From contig NZ_CADFDB010000006.1 in the NCBI RefSeq assembly GCF_902832845.1, positions 267,313 to 331,312 of the forward strand: DNA of 64,000 bases, in the 5' to 3' direction. The notes beneath the pieces are model-generated. The model did not search any database. It was not told the DNA's origin and worked only from the letters and a program-made list of their open reading frames with translations. Position numbers and translations under genes: made by a program. Within the stretch, counting starts at the first letter, position 1. The number at the start of each line of letters is the position of its first letter. The DNA comes from Burkholderia metallica. Its GTDB lineage: Bacteria; Pseudomonadota; Gammaproteobacteria; Burkholderiales; Burkholderiaceae. Of the stretch, positions 42,960 to 51,550 are shown piece by piece.

Positions 42960-43697
42960 ATGTCACAACCGTTTACCCATGACGATCTGTACGCGCTGCT
43001 GCAACTCGCCGGCAACGACGCAACCGCCGTACAGGCCAACGGCGATCAGGCAGTGCTCGACCGGATGCGCCAGTTCATGACCGCGCAGCTCGCCGAAAAG
43101 CTGCCGCAATACGACGTGTTCGTCGACATCGCGACGATCCCGTACAGCTTCGACGTCGGCAGCTGGCAGAACAAGGTGAAGACCGATGCGGCCGGGCAGG
43201 TGGTCGCCTGCACGGTGACGTGGGCCGGTGCGCCCGGCGTGCTGCCCGGCGCCGCCGCGAAGTTCGGTGTCGGCGCGGTGGTCAACTACTTCTCGAAAGC
43301 GACGCCTCAGCCGCAGCCCGGACAGCCGGGCACCACGACCGGCGGCGGCGAGCGCGACGGCCTCTTCAACCTGCCGCCGAACATCGCGTTCGGCGTGACC
43401 GCGCTGGTCAATTCGTCTGCACAGCAGACGATCGAGGTCTTCGTCGACGACAACCCGAAACCGGCCGCGACGTTCCAGGGCGCCGGCACGCAGGACGCGA
43501 ACCTGAACACGCAGATCGTGAATTCCGGCAAGGGGAAGGTGCGCGTGGTCGTGACGGCGAACGGCAAGCCGTCGAAAATCGGCTCGCGCCAGGTCGACAT
43601 CTTCAAGAAGACCTACTTCGGTCTGGTCGGGTCGGAAGACGGGACGGACGGTGACTACAACGACGGTATCGCGATCCTGAACTGGCCGCTCGGCTAA
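42960..43697 (+). CDS. bclB: two-domain lectin, BC2L-B type
   Basis: A 245-residue lectin with an N-terminal domain of unknown fold (about 1-115, MSQPFTHDDLYALLQLAGND) and a C-terminal PA-IIL-like domain (about 130-245) ending DGTDGDYNDGIAILNWPLG, so the calcium and sugar site is intact. A Gln/Pro/Gly linker joins them. The N-terminal part is unlike that of BclC and has no assigned sugar specificity. Last gene of bclACB; a hairpin follows at 43717-43740. GAGGACGAC precedes the ATG. Confidence 0.92.
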   Translation: MSQPFTHDDLYALLQLAGNDATAVQANGDQAVLDRMRQFMTAQLAEKLPQYDVFVDIATIPYSFDVGSWQNKVKTDAAGQVVACTVTWAGAPGVLPGAAAKFGVGAVVNYFSKATPQPQPGQPGTTTGGGERDGLFNLPPNIAFGVTALVNSSAQQTIEVFVDDNPKPAATFQGAGTQDANLNTQIVNSGKGKVRVVVTANGKPSKIGSRQVDIFKKTYFGLVGSEDGTDGDYNDGIAILNWPLG

Positions 43698-43716
43698 GCC
43701 GCGCAACGCTGCTCTG

Positions 43717-43740
43717 TCGCCACGCTGCCCGGCGTGGCGA
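43717..43740 (+). terminator. hairpin after bclB
   Basis: Perfect 9-bp arms TCGCCACGC/GCGTGGCGA with a TGCCCG loop, 20 nt after the bclB stop. It lacks a U-run. Confidence 0.5.
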
Positions 43741-43828
43741 TTCGCTCACGCACGCCGGACCGGCAAGAACGATCCAATGCCCCGCCACCGATACGCGATC
43801 GTTCGCCCGACACGCTCATGGGCCCGAC

Positions 43829-43990
43829 ATGAATCCGGCGGGCCGAGCACCCAGGTTTATCGAAACCGAACTAGACCGAGAACTGACGCTCCACAGGATT
43901 TCCGCCGATGGCGACTTCACGCGCTGCGGCTTCTCGCGGCTGTTCTCGATGAACACCGGCCGGCCGGTGATGCGCTACCACGCCCACCGC
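43829..43990 (+). pseudogene. fragment of an AraC-type HTH regulator
   Basis: The plus strand reads RFIETELDRELTLHRISADG, then FTRCGFSRLFSMNTGRPVMRY, which is the first HTH of an AraC/XylS domain. Both ends are truncated: there is no N-terminal domain, and the sequence runs into the 3' end of the autotransporter gene on the other strand at 43975. A relic of an adjacent regulator. Confidence 0.65.
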
Positions 43991-46900
43991 ACGCCCGCAT
44001 TCCCGGTGATGGTGCGCTGGTGCTCGCCGCCGAGATTCGTCAGATAGCTGACCGTCGCATATACACTCCCGCGCTTCGTCAGCTGTGCAACGAGCCCCGC
44101 ACCGATCTGTCCGGCCGTCTGCCCGATCTGCGTGCCGATCGTCGTCGAGCCGCCGAAGGTGGTCTTGTCGTCGGCACCGAACGCGCGCAGTACGTTCACG
44201 CGCAGGTACGGCTTCCAGCTCACGCCGTTCGCATCGAACGCGTATTGAAGCCGCGCGCCGATCCGGCCGAGGAACGTGTTGCCGTTGTTCCAGCCCACGC
44301 TCGACACCCCGTCGTTGAACCGGTCGAGCGACAGCCATTGCCATACGAGCTGCGCCTGCGGCTCCAGCGTCAGCCCATTGCCGAGCGCAATCGGCAGCCC
44401 GGCCTCGACCGAGCCCGTGAACGCGTTGCCGTTCGTCGAGCCGTTCACGTTGTCGCTCGAGTGCGTGCGCACCGTGAGCGCGCTGCCCATCAGCACCGCA
44501 TCGGTGTACCAGCCGCCCGGGCCGATATGCGTCCAGTAACCGCCGAGGTTGTACGCATTGACCTGCAGCGAGCCGACGCCCATGTCCGGCTGCGCGAGCG
44601 CGAAGCCCTTCACGTCGCCCACCGCCCGCGAGAAGCCGACGAAGAAGCCGTAGTGGTTGCGATGGCCGCTCGCGGTGGTGTCCGCGTACAGGTCCTGACC
44701 GACCTGCATCCCCCACACCGTGCCGTCGTATGACGGCGTCACGTCGCCTTTCTGCTTGATGTCGCTGTGGCCGCCCCAGATGCGCGCCCACGATGCCGGC
44801 ACCGAACCGTTCTCGGCCAGCAGGCCCTGTTCGCCCTGCCGATCATGGAACGTGTCGATCTGCAGCAGCCCGAGCTGGCGCGCCACGGCCGGCGCTTCTG
44901 CGTACAGCGGCACCTCGGGGCGGTAGACCGGCTCCGGATTGCCGCCGGTGCCCGCATGGTCGACCGCGTCGACGATCGATTCCGGTGTGCCTTCGGCCGG
45001 CGTGATCGGCGGCTCGGCCGGCGGCGTCGGCTGGCCGGGCTCGACGACCGACGGCTGTGGCTTCGGCGGCACCGTGTTGCGCAGGTACCAGTTGCTGCCG
45101 GTGCCGCTCGCCTCGCCGCCTTTCGCGAGGAAGTACGTGTACGCACCGGCGCTCACGGACCCGCCGGACAACGAAAACGCGCCCGCGTTCGTCGTCGCGC
45201 CGTTGGTGGCCTGCACGACCTGGATGCCGTCGGCCACCGTCTGCGCGCCGGCGCCGCCGACGTTCGTCACCTTCAGCGTGCTCGTGCCGCTCGCCGTACC
45301 GCCGCTGACGATCAGCTTGTCCGACGGCGCACCGTCGCCGGCAAGCGTCGTATTCAGCGCGATCGTCGCGTTTTGCCCCACGTAGTTGCCGGCCACCGTC
45401 AGCGTGTTGCCCACGCCGCTGCCGCCGAGCTGCACGAGGCCGGCATTGGTCAGGTTACCGTTGATCCCGAAATTGCCGGTCGCGCCGCTTGCGAGGCTCG
45501 CGAGCGCGTTCGCGACCGAGATCGTGCCGTGGTTCGTCACGTCGCCCGTCACGCTGCCATAGCCGCCGAGCGTCGCGCCCGATGCGACCGTCACCGGCCC
45601 GCCGCCGCCCAGCGCCGCCGACGCGCTCGTGCCGTCGCCGACGATCACGGTGCCGGCGTTCACGTTCGTGCCGCCCGCATAAGTGCTCGCACCGTTCAAC
45701 GTCAGCGTGCCGCTGCCGAGCTTCGTCAGCGAACCCGCGCCCGTGATGTTCTGCGCGATCGTCGAGTTGAAGCCTTGCGTATCGATCGTGCCGTTGTTCG
45801 ACGTGATCGACACCGCGCGGCTCGACGCCAGGTCGAACGCACTGCCGAGCTGCAGCGTGCCGCCGTTCAAAGTCAGGCTTCCTGACGAAGCACCGAGCGC
45901 ATTGTCGGCCGCAACCGACAACGTGCCCTGCGTGATCGTCGTGCCGCCGGAATACGTGTTGCCGCCCGCGGCGGAAGGCGCGAGCGTCAGCGTGCCCGCG
46001 CCGGTTTTTTCCACCGCGCCGCTCCCGCCGATCGTACCGGTATAGGTGCCGGCACCATCCTGCTGGAACCGCACGAGCCCGTTGTCCGTCACCGACAAAG
46101 GCAGGTTCGCCGCGTTCGCCTGCAGCGTCGCGCCCGCGTTGACCGTGGCGACGACCGACGCCGTCGTCGTGCCGAGCGTGCCCGTGAGGTTCAGCGTGCC
46201 GCTCTGCACGAGCGCGGTCGAGAACGTGCCGGTGCCGGCCCACGTCCAGTCGGTGCCGGCCATCGTCAGGCTCTGGAAGTTCGTGAACGCATTCGACGCC
46301 GTACCGGTGCCCTGCAGCGTCACGGTATTGGTGCCGGCACCGCCGTTCGCAGTGCCGACGATCTGCGAGCCGGTCTGCAGGATCAGCGTCACGTTGCCGT
46401 TGCCGCCCTGGATCGCGGTGCCGCCGCCGCCCTGGATCAGCCCCGCGTTGGTGATCGTCGTCGCGCCGTTGGTCGAGCGCACGCCGATCCCGTTGTTGCT
46501 GATGATCCTGCCGCCCGCCTGGTTCGTGATCGTCGCGGTGAACGAACTGCCGAGCGTGTTCGACACGACCGCATCGACGCTGCCGCCGCTCGTCGCGGTG
46601 CCGGTGGTCTGGATCGTGCCGCTGTTGACCAGCGTGTCGTTGTTGCCCTGCATGTACACGGCCGGCGCATCGCGGCCGTTCGACGTCAGCGTGCCGCTAT
46701 TGGTGATCGTGCCGTTGCCGCCGAGCAGCGACGCCGCGCGCGCGTTGTTGCCCGAGGTCGTCACGGTGCCCGTGTTGACGATCTGGTTGCCCGACGCGCC
46801 GGGGTTGCTCTGCCCCCACGCGGCCGTCATCCCGTACGAATTGTTGCCGGTGGTCGTGATCGTGCCGTTGTTGACGAGCGTATTGTTGTTGCCGTTCGCG

Positions 46901-47310
46901 GCCATCCCGTCGTTGTAGGTGCCGGTCGTCGAGATCGTGCCGGTCGCGCCGTTGGTGAGCGTGTTGCCGTTGTTCACGCCGAGCAGCACCGCGCCGCGGT
47001 TCGCGACGCCCGTGCCGTTGCCGGACATCGACAGGTTGCCGTTGTTGGTGATCGCGCTCGACGTGTCGACGGAAAACGGTGTCGGCGCGGACGTCAGCAC
47101 GTAATTGCCCGTCGCGCCCGCATCGATGTTGATCGTCACGCCGGTGCTGCCGGTCGCGGCCACGACCGACGGGATGTTCGCACCGGAACAGGTGACCGTC
47201 GCACCGCTGCCCGGCGCGGTGGCCGAACATGCCGCATAAGCCCCTGCCGGCATCGCACCGGTCAGGATCGCCACTCCGCCCAAACCCAGGTTGCGCCTCG
47301 TTCTTTTCAT
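43975..47310 (-). CDS. type Va autotransporter, pertactin-like passenger
   Basis: A 1111-residue autotransporter. The signal peptide (MKRTRRNLGLGGVAILTGAM, cleaved after AYA) leads to a passenger rich in Asn, Gly and Thr. The passenger has beta-helix repeats of the 'NxGTI.T' and 'TLTLNG.STYAGGTNVN.GT' (PATR) kind. A Pro-rich linker (about 765-790) precedes the C-terminal beta-barrel (about 820-1111, with WARIWGGHSDIKQKGD near its start), ending in Trp, as outer-membrane proteins do with an aromatic. No protease or lipase motif was seen in the passenger, so an adhesin role is more likely. The start at 47310 is chosen because the signal peptide begins there. Confidence 0.93.
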   Translation of the reverse strand: MKRTRRNLGLGGVAILTGAMPAGAYAACSATAPGSGATVTCSGANIPSVVAATGSTGVTINIDAGATGNYVLTSAPTPFSVDTSSAITNNGNLSMSGNGTGVANRGAVLLGVNNGNTLTNGATGTISTTGTYNDGMAANGNNNTLVNNGTITTTGNNSYGMTAAWGQSNPGASGNQIVNTGTVTTSGNNARAASLLGGNGTITNSGTLTSNGRDAPAVYMQGNNDTLVNSGTIQTTGTATSGGSVDAVVSNTLGSSFTATITNQAGGRIISNNGIGVRSTNGATTITNAGLIQGGGGTAIQGGNGNVTLILQTGSQIVGTANGGAGTNTVTLQGTGTASNAFTNFQSLTMAGTDWTWAGTGTFSTALVQSGTLNLTGTLGTTTASVVATVNAGATLQANAANLPLSVTDNGLVRFQQDGAGTYTGTIGGSGAVEKTGAGTLTLAPSAAGGNTYSGGTTITQGTLSVAADNALGASSGSLTLNGGTLQLGSAFDLASSRAVSITSNNGTIDTQGFNSTIAQNITGAGSLTKLGSGTLTLNGASTYAGGTNVNAGTVIVGDGTSASAALGGGGPVTVASGATLGGYGSVTGDVTNHGTISVANALASLASGATGNFGINGNLTNAGLVQLGGSGVGNTLTVAGNYVGQNATIALNTTLAGDGAPSDKLIVSGGTASGTSTLKVTNVGGAGAQTVADGIQVVQATNGATTNAGAFSLSGGSVSAGAYTYFLAKGGEASGTGSNWYLRNTVPPKPQPSVVEPGQPTPPAEPPITPAEGTPESIVDAVDHAGTGGNPEPVYRPEVPLYAEAPAVARQLGLLQIDTFHDRQGEQGLLAENGSVPASWARIWGGHSDIKQKGDVTPSYDGTVWGMQVGQDLYADTTASGHRNHYGFFVGFSRAVGDVKGFALAQPDMGVGSLQVNAYNLGGYWTHIGPGGWYTDAVLMGSALTVRTHSSDNVNGSTNGNAFTGSVEAGLPIALGNGLTLEPQAQLVWQWLSLDRFNDGVSSVGWNNGNTFLGRIGARLQYAFDANGVSWKPYLRVNVLRAFGADDKTTFGGSTTIGTQIGQTAGQIGAGLVAQLTKRGSVYATVSYLTNLGGEHQRTITGNAGVRWAW

Positions 47311-47367
47311 TTTTCCGCTCGCATTTATTGGTGACGTTATCGCTGCAAATCGGTGCTCGAAACGGGT

Positions 47368-47414
47368 TATATCACCTGTCTCGAAATAATCGCAAGATGC
47401 GAACAGGTGATATA
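47368..47414. promoter_or_regulatory. spaced 12-bp inverted repeat upstream of the autotransporter
   Basis: TATATCACCTGT (47368-47379) and ACAGGTGATATA (47403-47414) are perfect reverse complements 23 nt apart, 58-104 bp upstream of the start codon. This could be two binding sites for a regulator or a large operator. Confidence 0.6.
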
Positions 47415-47682
47415 GGAAATCAGCTTCGGATTTATTCAGCAATAAGAAACAACGGACTGCGCGGCGCTGCTGCATCGCGGCAAACGCCAACGACAGCAGT
47501 CCAAAGCAAGCAGGAAAGTAAAACGGTTGAATTTACCGGCTTTCGGGCAGACCGCGAATGCGGCGCAGGAAGGAATTCAAAATAATCGGCAAATTTGACG
47601 CCATTCGATTGCACAATAGGTCGTGCAATGGCCGCGTACGCTTTACGCGATGTTGCTACGCATGACGAGCGGTTATCCGGAA

Positions 47683-47706
47683 GGCCGCCCGCGACGGCGG
47701 GCGGCC
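47683..47706 (-). terminator. hairpin after the M23 peptidase gene
   Basis: Perfect 10-bp arms GGCCGCCCGC/GCGGGCGGCC around GACG, 13 nt past the stop on the minus strand, followed by TTCC only. Weak U-tract. Confidence 0.5.
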
Positions 47707-47718
47707 CGTCGCGCACCT

Positions 47719-49008
47719 TCAGCCGGCCTGCGATCCGGCCGGCGTCGACATCGCGACCGGCTCCGACCATGCAGCCGACGCCAGGCGCGTGCGCGCGTCG
47801 CGCGCCACGCGATTGAACGCCACGCGCCGCTCGCCTTGCAGCTTCGCCGCGTCGCCCGCGCGGACCAGCGCGACCGGATCGACGAGACGGTCGTGCCGCC
47901 GAACCTCGAAGTGCAGATGCGGCCCCGTGGCCGTGCCCGTTTGACCGACCGCGCCGATGCGCTGCCCGCGCACGACCCGCATGCCGGTTCGCAGCGTCGG
48001 CTCGAATGCGGACAGGTGCGCGTAGTACGACGCATAGCCGCCGTCATGGCGGATCACTACGTACTTGCCGTAGCCGCGCGGCTCGGTGCCGACGAACGTC
48101 ACGACGCCGCGCTCCGACGCGTGAACCGCACGCCCGGACGGCGCCGCGAGATCGACGCCGGAATGCACATGGCGCGCGCCGGTGACCGGATGCACGCGCG
48201 CACCGTAGTGCGAACTGATCCGCGTGGCGCTGACCGGCATCGCAAACCGCGCCCCGACGAGCGGCGCGCCGTCGAGGTCGTAGTAGGCGCCCGGCGAACC
48301 GGCATCCGGCGCAAACCACACGCCAGCGACGCGCTGGCCGCGCAGGCGAACCTCGAGCGCCGTCACGCGCACGCCGCCCGGCAGCCGGGCGCCGGCGTCG
48401 GGTTCGTATGCGATGTGGAACGTGTCGCCGGGTGCGCCGCGCTGCGTCAGGTCGATACGCGCGGCGACGATGCGCGCGACCTGCGCGGCCACGCCGGCCG
48501 GCAGCTCGGCGCGCGCCAGCGACGCCGTCAGGCTGCCGACGATCGCACCGCTACGCGCGCCGTATTCGGCTGGCGCGAACGCGAACGGTTCGGCGGCGGC
48601 GAGATCGACGGAGCGCCGCTCGAACGCGGCCGGCTCGCCCGTCGCGGGCAACGCCGACGCCAGACCGTAATGGAATCTCGACGCATACGCGCGTTCGACC
48701 GCAGCGCGCGCCGCGTCGCACAGCACGCGGTAGGCCACGCATGCGCCGAAGCGCGCCACGGGGTCGTCGCGGTCGCCGGCCGACGACACGCTCGGCAGAT
48801 ACGACGCGTAGGCCACGTCGAGCGGCGCGGCCGTCGATGCGTGCAGGCCGCCCCACGTCGTGCGCGCGGCATTGAAAAAAGGCACGTGGACAAGGTCGGC
48901 CGTCGCGGGCGAAAGCGGCGCGGCATCGTGAGCCGCGTGTGCCACCGCCCCCGCTGCGCCGGCCACACAGGCCGCCGCGACGACACCGCGCAGCAGCGTG
49001 CGACGCAT
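47719..49008 (-). CDS. M23-family metallopeptidase (LytM domain)
   Basis: A 429-residue exported protein. The signal peptide (MRRTLLRGVVAAACVAGAAG, ending near AHA) precedes a long N-terminal region and a C-terminal LytM/peptidase M23 domain (about 275-385). Zinc ligands are visible as GARHVHSGVDLAA and GPHLHFEVRRHD, the HxxxD and HxH motifs. The intact motifs suggest an active peptidoglycan endopeptidase in the periplasm. An ATG at 49083 gives a 25-residue longer form without a better signal. The MscS gene is divergent and the autotransporter follows downstream. Confidence 0.9.
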   Translation of the reverse strand: MRRTLLRGVVAAACVAGAAGAVAHAAHDAAPLSPATADLVHVPFFNAARTTWGGLHASTAAPLDVAYASYLPSVSSAGDRDDPVARFGACVAYRVLCDAARAAVERAYASRFHYGLASALPATGEPAAFERRSVDLAAAEPFAFAPAEYGARSGAIVGSLTASLARAELPAGVAAQVARIVAARIDLTQRGAPGDTFHIAYEPDAGARLPGGVRVTALEVRLRGQRVAGVWFAPDAGSPGAYYDLDGAPLVGARFAMPVSATRISSHYGARVHPVTGARHVHSGVDLAAPSGRAVHASERGVVTFVGTEPRGYGKYVVIRHDGGYASYYAHLSAFEPTLRTGMRVVRGQRIGAVGQTGTATGPHLHFEVRRHDRLVDPVALVRAGDAAKLQGERRVAFNRVARDARTRLASAAWSEPVAMSTPAGSQAG

Positions 49009-49201
49009 CGGGAAACCCCAAACGCCGCGCCGCGCGGGTTGACCTTGTTCGCGTGCGAGACGGAAACGCAGGTCTAACCGCATGACGTCGTCACTCGCTG
49101 TCTGTCGATGAAAAATCGGGAAAGAACCGGGTATCGCGGAGGACCGATCGTCGCGACCCGGCAACGTGAAAGCGAGTGTATCGGCATGATCGACGCGTCT
49201 G

Positions 49202-49219
49202 AATAGGACTAGTCTCATT
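49202..49219 (+). repeat. dispersed 18-bp inverted repeat, copy H
   Basis: AATAGGAC-TA-GTCTCATT, each half one or two mismatches from the consensus. The TTC of a box-like sequence lies at position +34 of the element, as in unit A. Confidence 0.5.
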
Positions 49220-49242
49220 TGCCGAAAAAGCCGCTTCGTACT

Positions 49243-49262
49243 AAACCGAAATCTCGGTTTTT
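49243..49262 (+). terminator. small U-tailed hairpin
   Basis: AAACCGA/TCGGTTT arms with an AATC loop, then two more T residues. It lies 24 nt after dyad copy H on the same strand and 147 nt before the MscS start. Confidence 0.45.
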
Positions 49263-49408
49263 CGGCCATGCGGCATTCGACCCCACCCATTCGCGCGAAC
49301 CATCGCGCCCCGTGTACGGTCGAACGCTGCCCGCGTGAGTACAAGCCTGTCGGGCCACAGCCGGCACGCCGCGCGTCGCGCACCGTTTCTTCAACCCGGA
49401 ATTTCTTC

Positions 49409-50278
49409 ATGTCGCTCGATCAACTGCACCCGGAACGCTGGACGTTCCTGTGGAACGCACTGTCCACCCTTTCTCTGAAGCTGTGCACCGCCCTGGCACT
49501 GCTCGTCGCCGGCTGGTGGCTGTCCAGACGCATCGGCAACTGGCTGAACCGCGTGCTTTCGAACAAGGAGCGCGTCGACGGCACGCTGCGGCCGATCCTC
49601 TGCGACGTCGCCGTGTGGGGCGTGCGCATCGTCGCGATCGTCGGCGCGCTGTCGCAGCTCGGCATCGAGACCGCGAGCATCGTCGCGGTGCTCGGCGCGG
49701 CCGGCCTCGCGATCGGGCTCGCGTTGCAGGGCACGATGCAGAACATTGCGGCCGGCATCATGCTTCTGCTGCTGCGGCCGTTCAAGGTCGGCGACTATAT
49801 CGACGGCGGCACGGGCGTCGCGGGCACCGTCGACGAAGTGGGGCTCTTCATGACGCGGCTGACGAAGCCCGACGGCATCTGCGAATACGTGCCGAACAGC
49901 GCACTGTGGGGCAGCGCGATCCGCAACTACACGCGCAACCCGACACGCCGCCTCGACCTCGAAGTGGAAGTATCGGTGCACGACGACATCGATCGCGCAC
50001 TCGACGCGCTGCGCGCGCTGGCCGCGGCCGATCCCGACGTGCTGCAGGATCCCGCGCCGGACGTGATGGTGATGCGCTTCGACGACAGCACGGTCGTCGC
50101 GAACATGCGCGTCTGGACGCACACCGACCAGTTCTGGGCGATGCGCTGGCGCCTCGCGCGCCAGGTGCGCAAGACGCTCGCCGACGCGAACTGCGCGCTG
50201 CCGATCCGCACGCGCGAGCTGCACATCGTGCACGATGCCGAATCGACCCGCGCGGCCCCGCGCGCCGCGGCGTCCTGA
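49409..50278 (+). CDS. MscS-family mechanosensitive channel
   Basis: A 289-residue small-conductance mechanosensitive channel with three transmembrane helices. The pore-lining TM3 and following beta domain are typical: VAVLGAAGLAIGLALQGTMQ, then NIAAGIMLLLLRPFKVGDYI. It should open under membrane tension to release solutes on hypo-osmotic shock. Start ATG 49409 matches the family N-terminus and has GGAA upstream. A convergent substrate-binding-protein gene follows, with a small hairpin at 50294-50311 between them. Confidence 0.93.
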   Translation: MSLDQLHPERWTFLWNALSTLSLKLCTALALLVAGWWLSRRIGNWLNRVLSNKERVDGTLRPILCDVAVWGVRIVAIVGALSQLGIETASIVAVLGAAGLAIGLALQGTMQNIAAGIMLLLLRPFKVGDYIDGGTGVAGTVDEVGLFMTRLTKPDGICEYVPNSALWGSAIRNYTRNPTRRLDLEVEVSVHDDIDRALDALRALAAADPDVLQDPAPDVMVMRFDDSTVVANMRVWTHTDQFWAMRWRLARQVRKTLADANCALPIRTRELHIVHDAESTRAAPRAAAS

Positions 50279-50293
50279 ATGCGACGAGGCATG

Positions 50294-50311
50294 GCACCGC
50301 GCATGCGGTGC
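50294..50311. terminator. hairpin between convergent genes
   Basis: GCACCGC/GCGGTGC arms with a GCAT loop, midway between the MscS stop and the LivJ-type gene's stop. No U-run. Confidence 0.4.
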
Positions 50312-50331
50312 GCCGCGCCCCGGCTTCGTCG

Positions 50332-51480
50332 CTACATCTTCACGATATCGAGCAGCGCCTTCTTGCCGCTGCGGTAGGTGAACACCGAGATCGCACCGTG
50401 CTTCAGGTCGCCCTGCGGCGTGAATTGCGTCTCGCCGATCACGCCGCGATAGTCGGTGGCCGGCATCGCGGCCAGCACCTTCGCCGGGTCCGTCGAGTTC
50501 GCGCGTTTCATCGCGTCGACGATGATGTAGACGGCGTCGTACGAGAACGGCGCATACACCTGCATCGGCTGGTGGTATCGCGCTTCGTAGCGCTTCGCGA
50601 ACGCCGCGCCGCCCGGCATCTTCTCGAGCGCGATGCCGGCTTCGGAGCACACGACGTTGTCCGACGCCGGGCCCGCGAGCTTCGGCAGGTCGGTCGAGCA
50701 CACGCCGTCGCCGGCGAGGATCTTCGCGCGCATGCCGAGCTGGCGCGCCTGCTTCGCGAGCGGGCCGCCCGTCGCGTCCATTCCGCCGTACATGATCGCG
50801 TCGGGGTTCACGCCCTTGATCTTCGTCAGGATCGCGCGGAAGTCGATCGCCTTGTCGTTGGTCGCGTCGCGCGACACGACCGCCATCCCCGCCGCCTTCG
50901 CGGCCTTCTCGAACTCGGTCGCGAGCCCCTGGCCGTACGCAGTCGAATCGTCGACCACGGCCACCGTCTTCACGCCCAGGTTCTTCGCCGCATACGTCGC
51001 GAGCGCCGGCCCCTGCTGCGCGTCGGTCGCGACGACGCGATAGGTCGTCTTGAAGCCCTGCTGCGTGTACGTCGGGTTGGTCGCGGCCTGCGAGATCTGC
51101 ACGACGCCGCCGTCGCGATAGACGCGCGACGCCGGAATCGACGTGCCCGAATTGTGATGGCCGACGACGCCGACGACCTTGTCGTCGACGAGCCGCTGCG
51201 CGACCTGCGTCGCGGTGCGCGGATCGCCCGCATCGTCCTGCGCATCGAGCCGCAGCGTGACCGGCTTGCCGCCGATCGTCAGCCCCTTCGCGTTGATTTC
51301 CTCGATCGCGAGGCGCGCGCCATTCTCGCTGTCCTTGCCGAGATGCGCGATCGCTCCGGTCAGCGGCGCGACGTGGCCGATGCGCACGATCTCGTCCGCG
51401 TGCGCGGGCGCCGCGGGCAACGAGCACGCCAGTGCGGCCAAGGCCGCGGCCGCGAGTGCCGTCTTGTGATGTCGATTCAT
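50332..51480 (-). CDS. branched-chain amino-acid ABC transporter substrate-binding protein, LivJ-like
   Basis: A 382-residue periplasmic binding protein: signal peptide (residues 1-28, ending AHA-DE), then VRIGHVAPLTGAIAHLGKDS and NGARLAIEEINAKGLTIGG, standard for LivJ/LivK proteins. Two lobes of type 1 periplasmic-binding fold follow. The membrane and ATPase subunits are not nearby, so it must share a permease encoded elsewhere or act alone. The next gene upstream on the same strand, 70 nt away, is an acetylpolyamine amidohydrolase, so a polyamine- or amide-type ligand is also possible. Confidence 0.92.
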   Translation of the reverse strand: MNRHHKTALAAAALAALACSLPAAPAHADEIVRIGHVAPLTGAIAHLGKDSENGARLAIEEINAKGLTIGGKPVTLRLDAQDDAGDPRTATQVAQRLVDDKVVGVVGHHNSGTSIPASRVYRDGGVVQISQAATNPTYTQQGFKTTYRVVATDAQQGPALATYAAKNLGVKTVAVVDDSTAYGQGLATEFEKAAKAAGMAVVSRDATNDKAIDFRAILTKIKGVNPDAIMYGGMDATGGPLAKQARQLGMRAKILAGDGVCSTDLPKLAGPASDNVVCSEAGIALEKMPGGAAFAKRYEARYHQPMQVYAPFSYDAVYIIVDAMKRANSTDPAKVLAAMPATDYRGVIGETQFTPQGDLKHGAISVFTYRSGKKALLDIVKM

Positions 51481-51550
51481 GGTTGTCTCCGTCCGTGTCG
51501 TGCTTCGTTCGTGTTCCGAATCATCATGCGTCAAAAGTCGTGCCGCGCGC

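Larger units (their letters stand above)
47311..47718. other. intergenic region between autotransporter and M23 genes
   Basis: No gene. It carries the long inverted repeat upstream of the autotransporter (47368-47414), a smaller ATTGCAC/GTGCAAT repeat at 47608-47629, and the hairpin that ends the M23 gene (47683-47706). The middle is AT-rich. Confidence 0.5.
49009..49408. other. divergent intergenic region with one dyad copy and a small terminator
   Basis: No gene. It contains dyad copy H (49202-49219) on the plus strand, then TTCGTACTAAACC at the same 33-nt offset as the boxes of units A and B, and a small U-tailed hairpin (49243-49262). Confidence 0.45.

Noticed and set aside
43864-43881. 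AACCGAAC-TA-GACCGAGA as a further copy of the dispersed dyad
   Set aside because: It falls inside the AraC HTH fragment and codes the conserved ETELDRE part of that motif, so the resemblance is most likely chance.
47368-47414. LuxR-type (lux) box upstream of the autotransporter
   Set aside because: The ACCTGT/ACAGGT halves fit, but the 23-nt spacer does not match the ~20-bp total length of LuxR-family sites.
50294-50311. Strong intrinsic terminator after mscS
   Set aside because: Only a 7-bp stem without a U-run; kept as a low-confidence hairpin.
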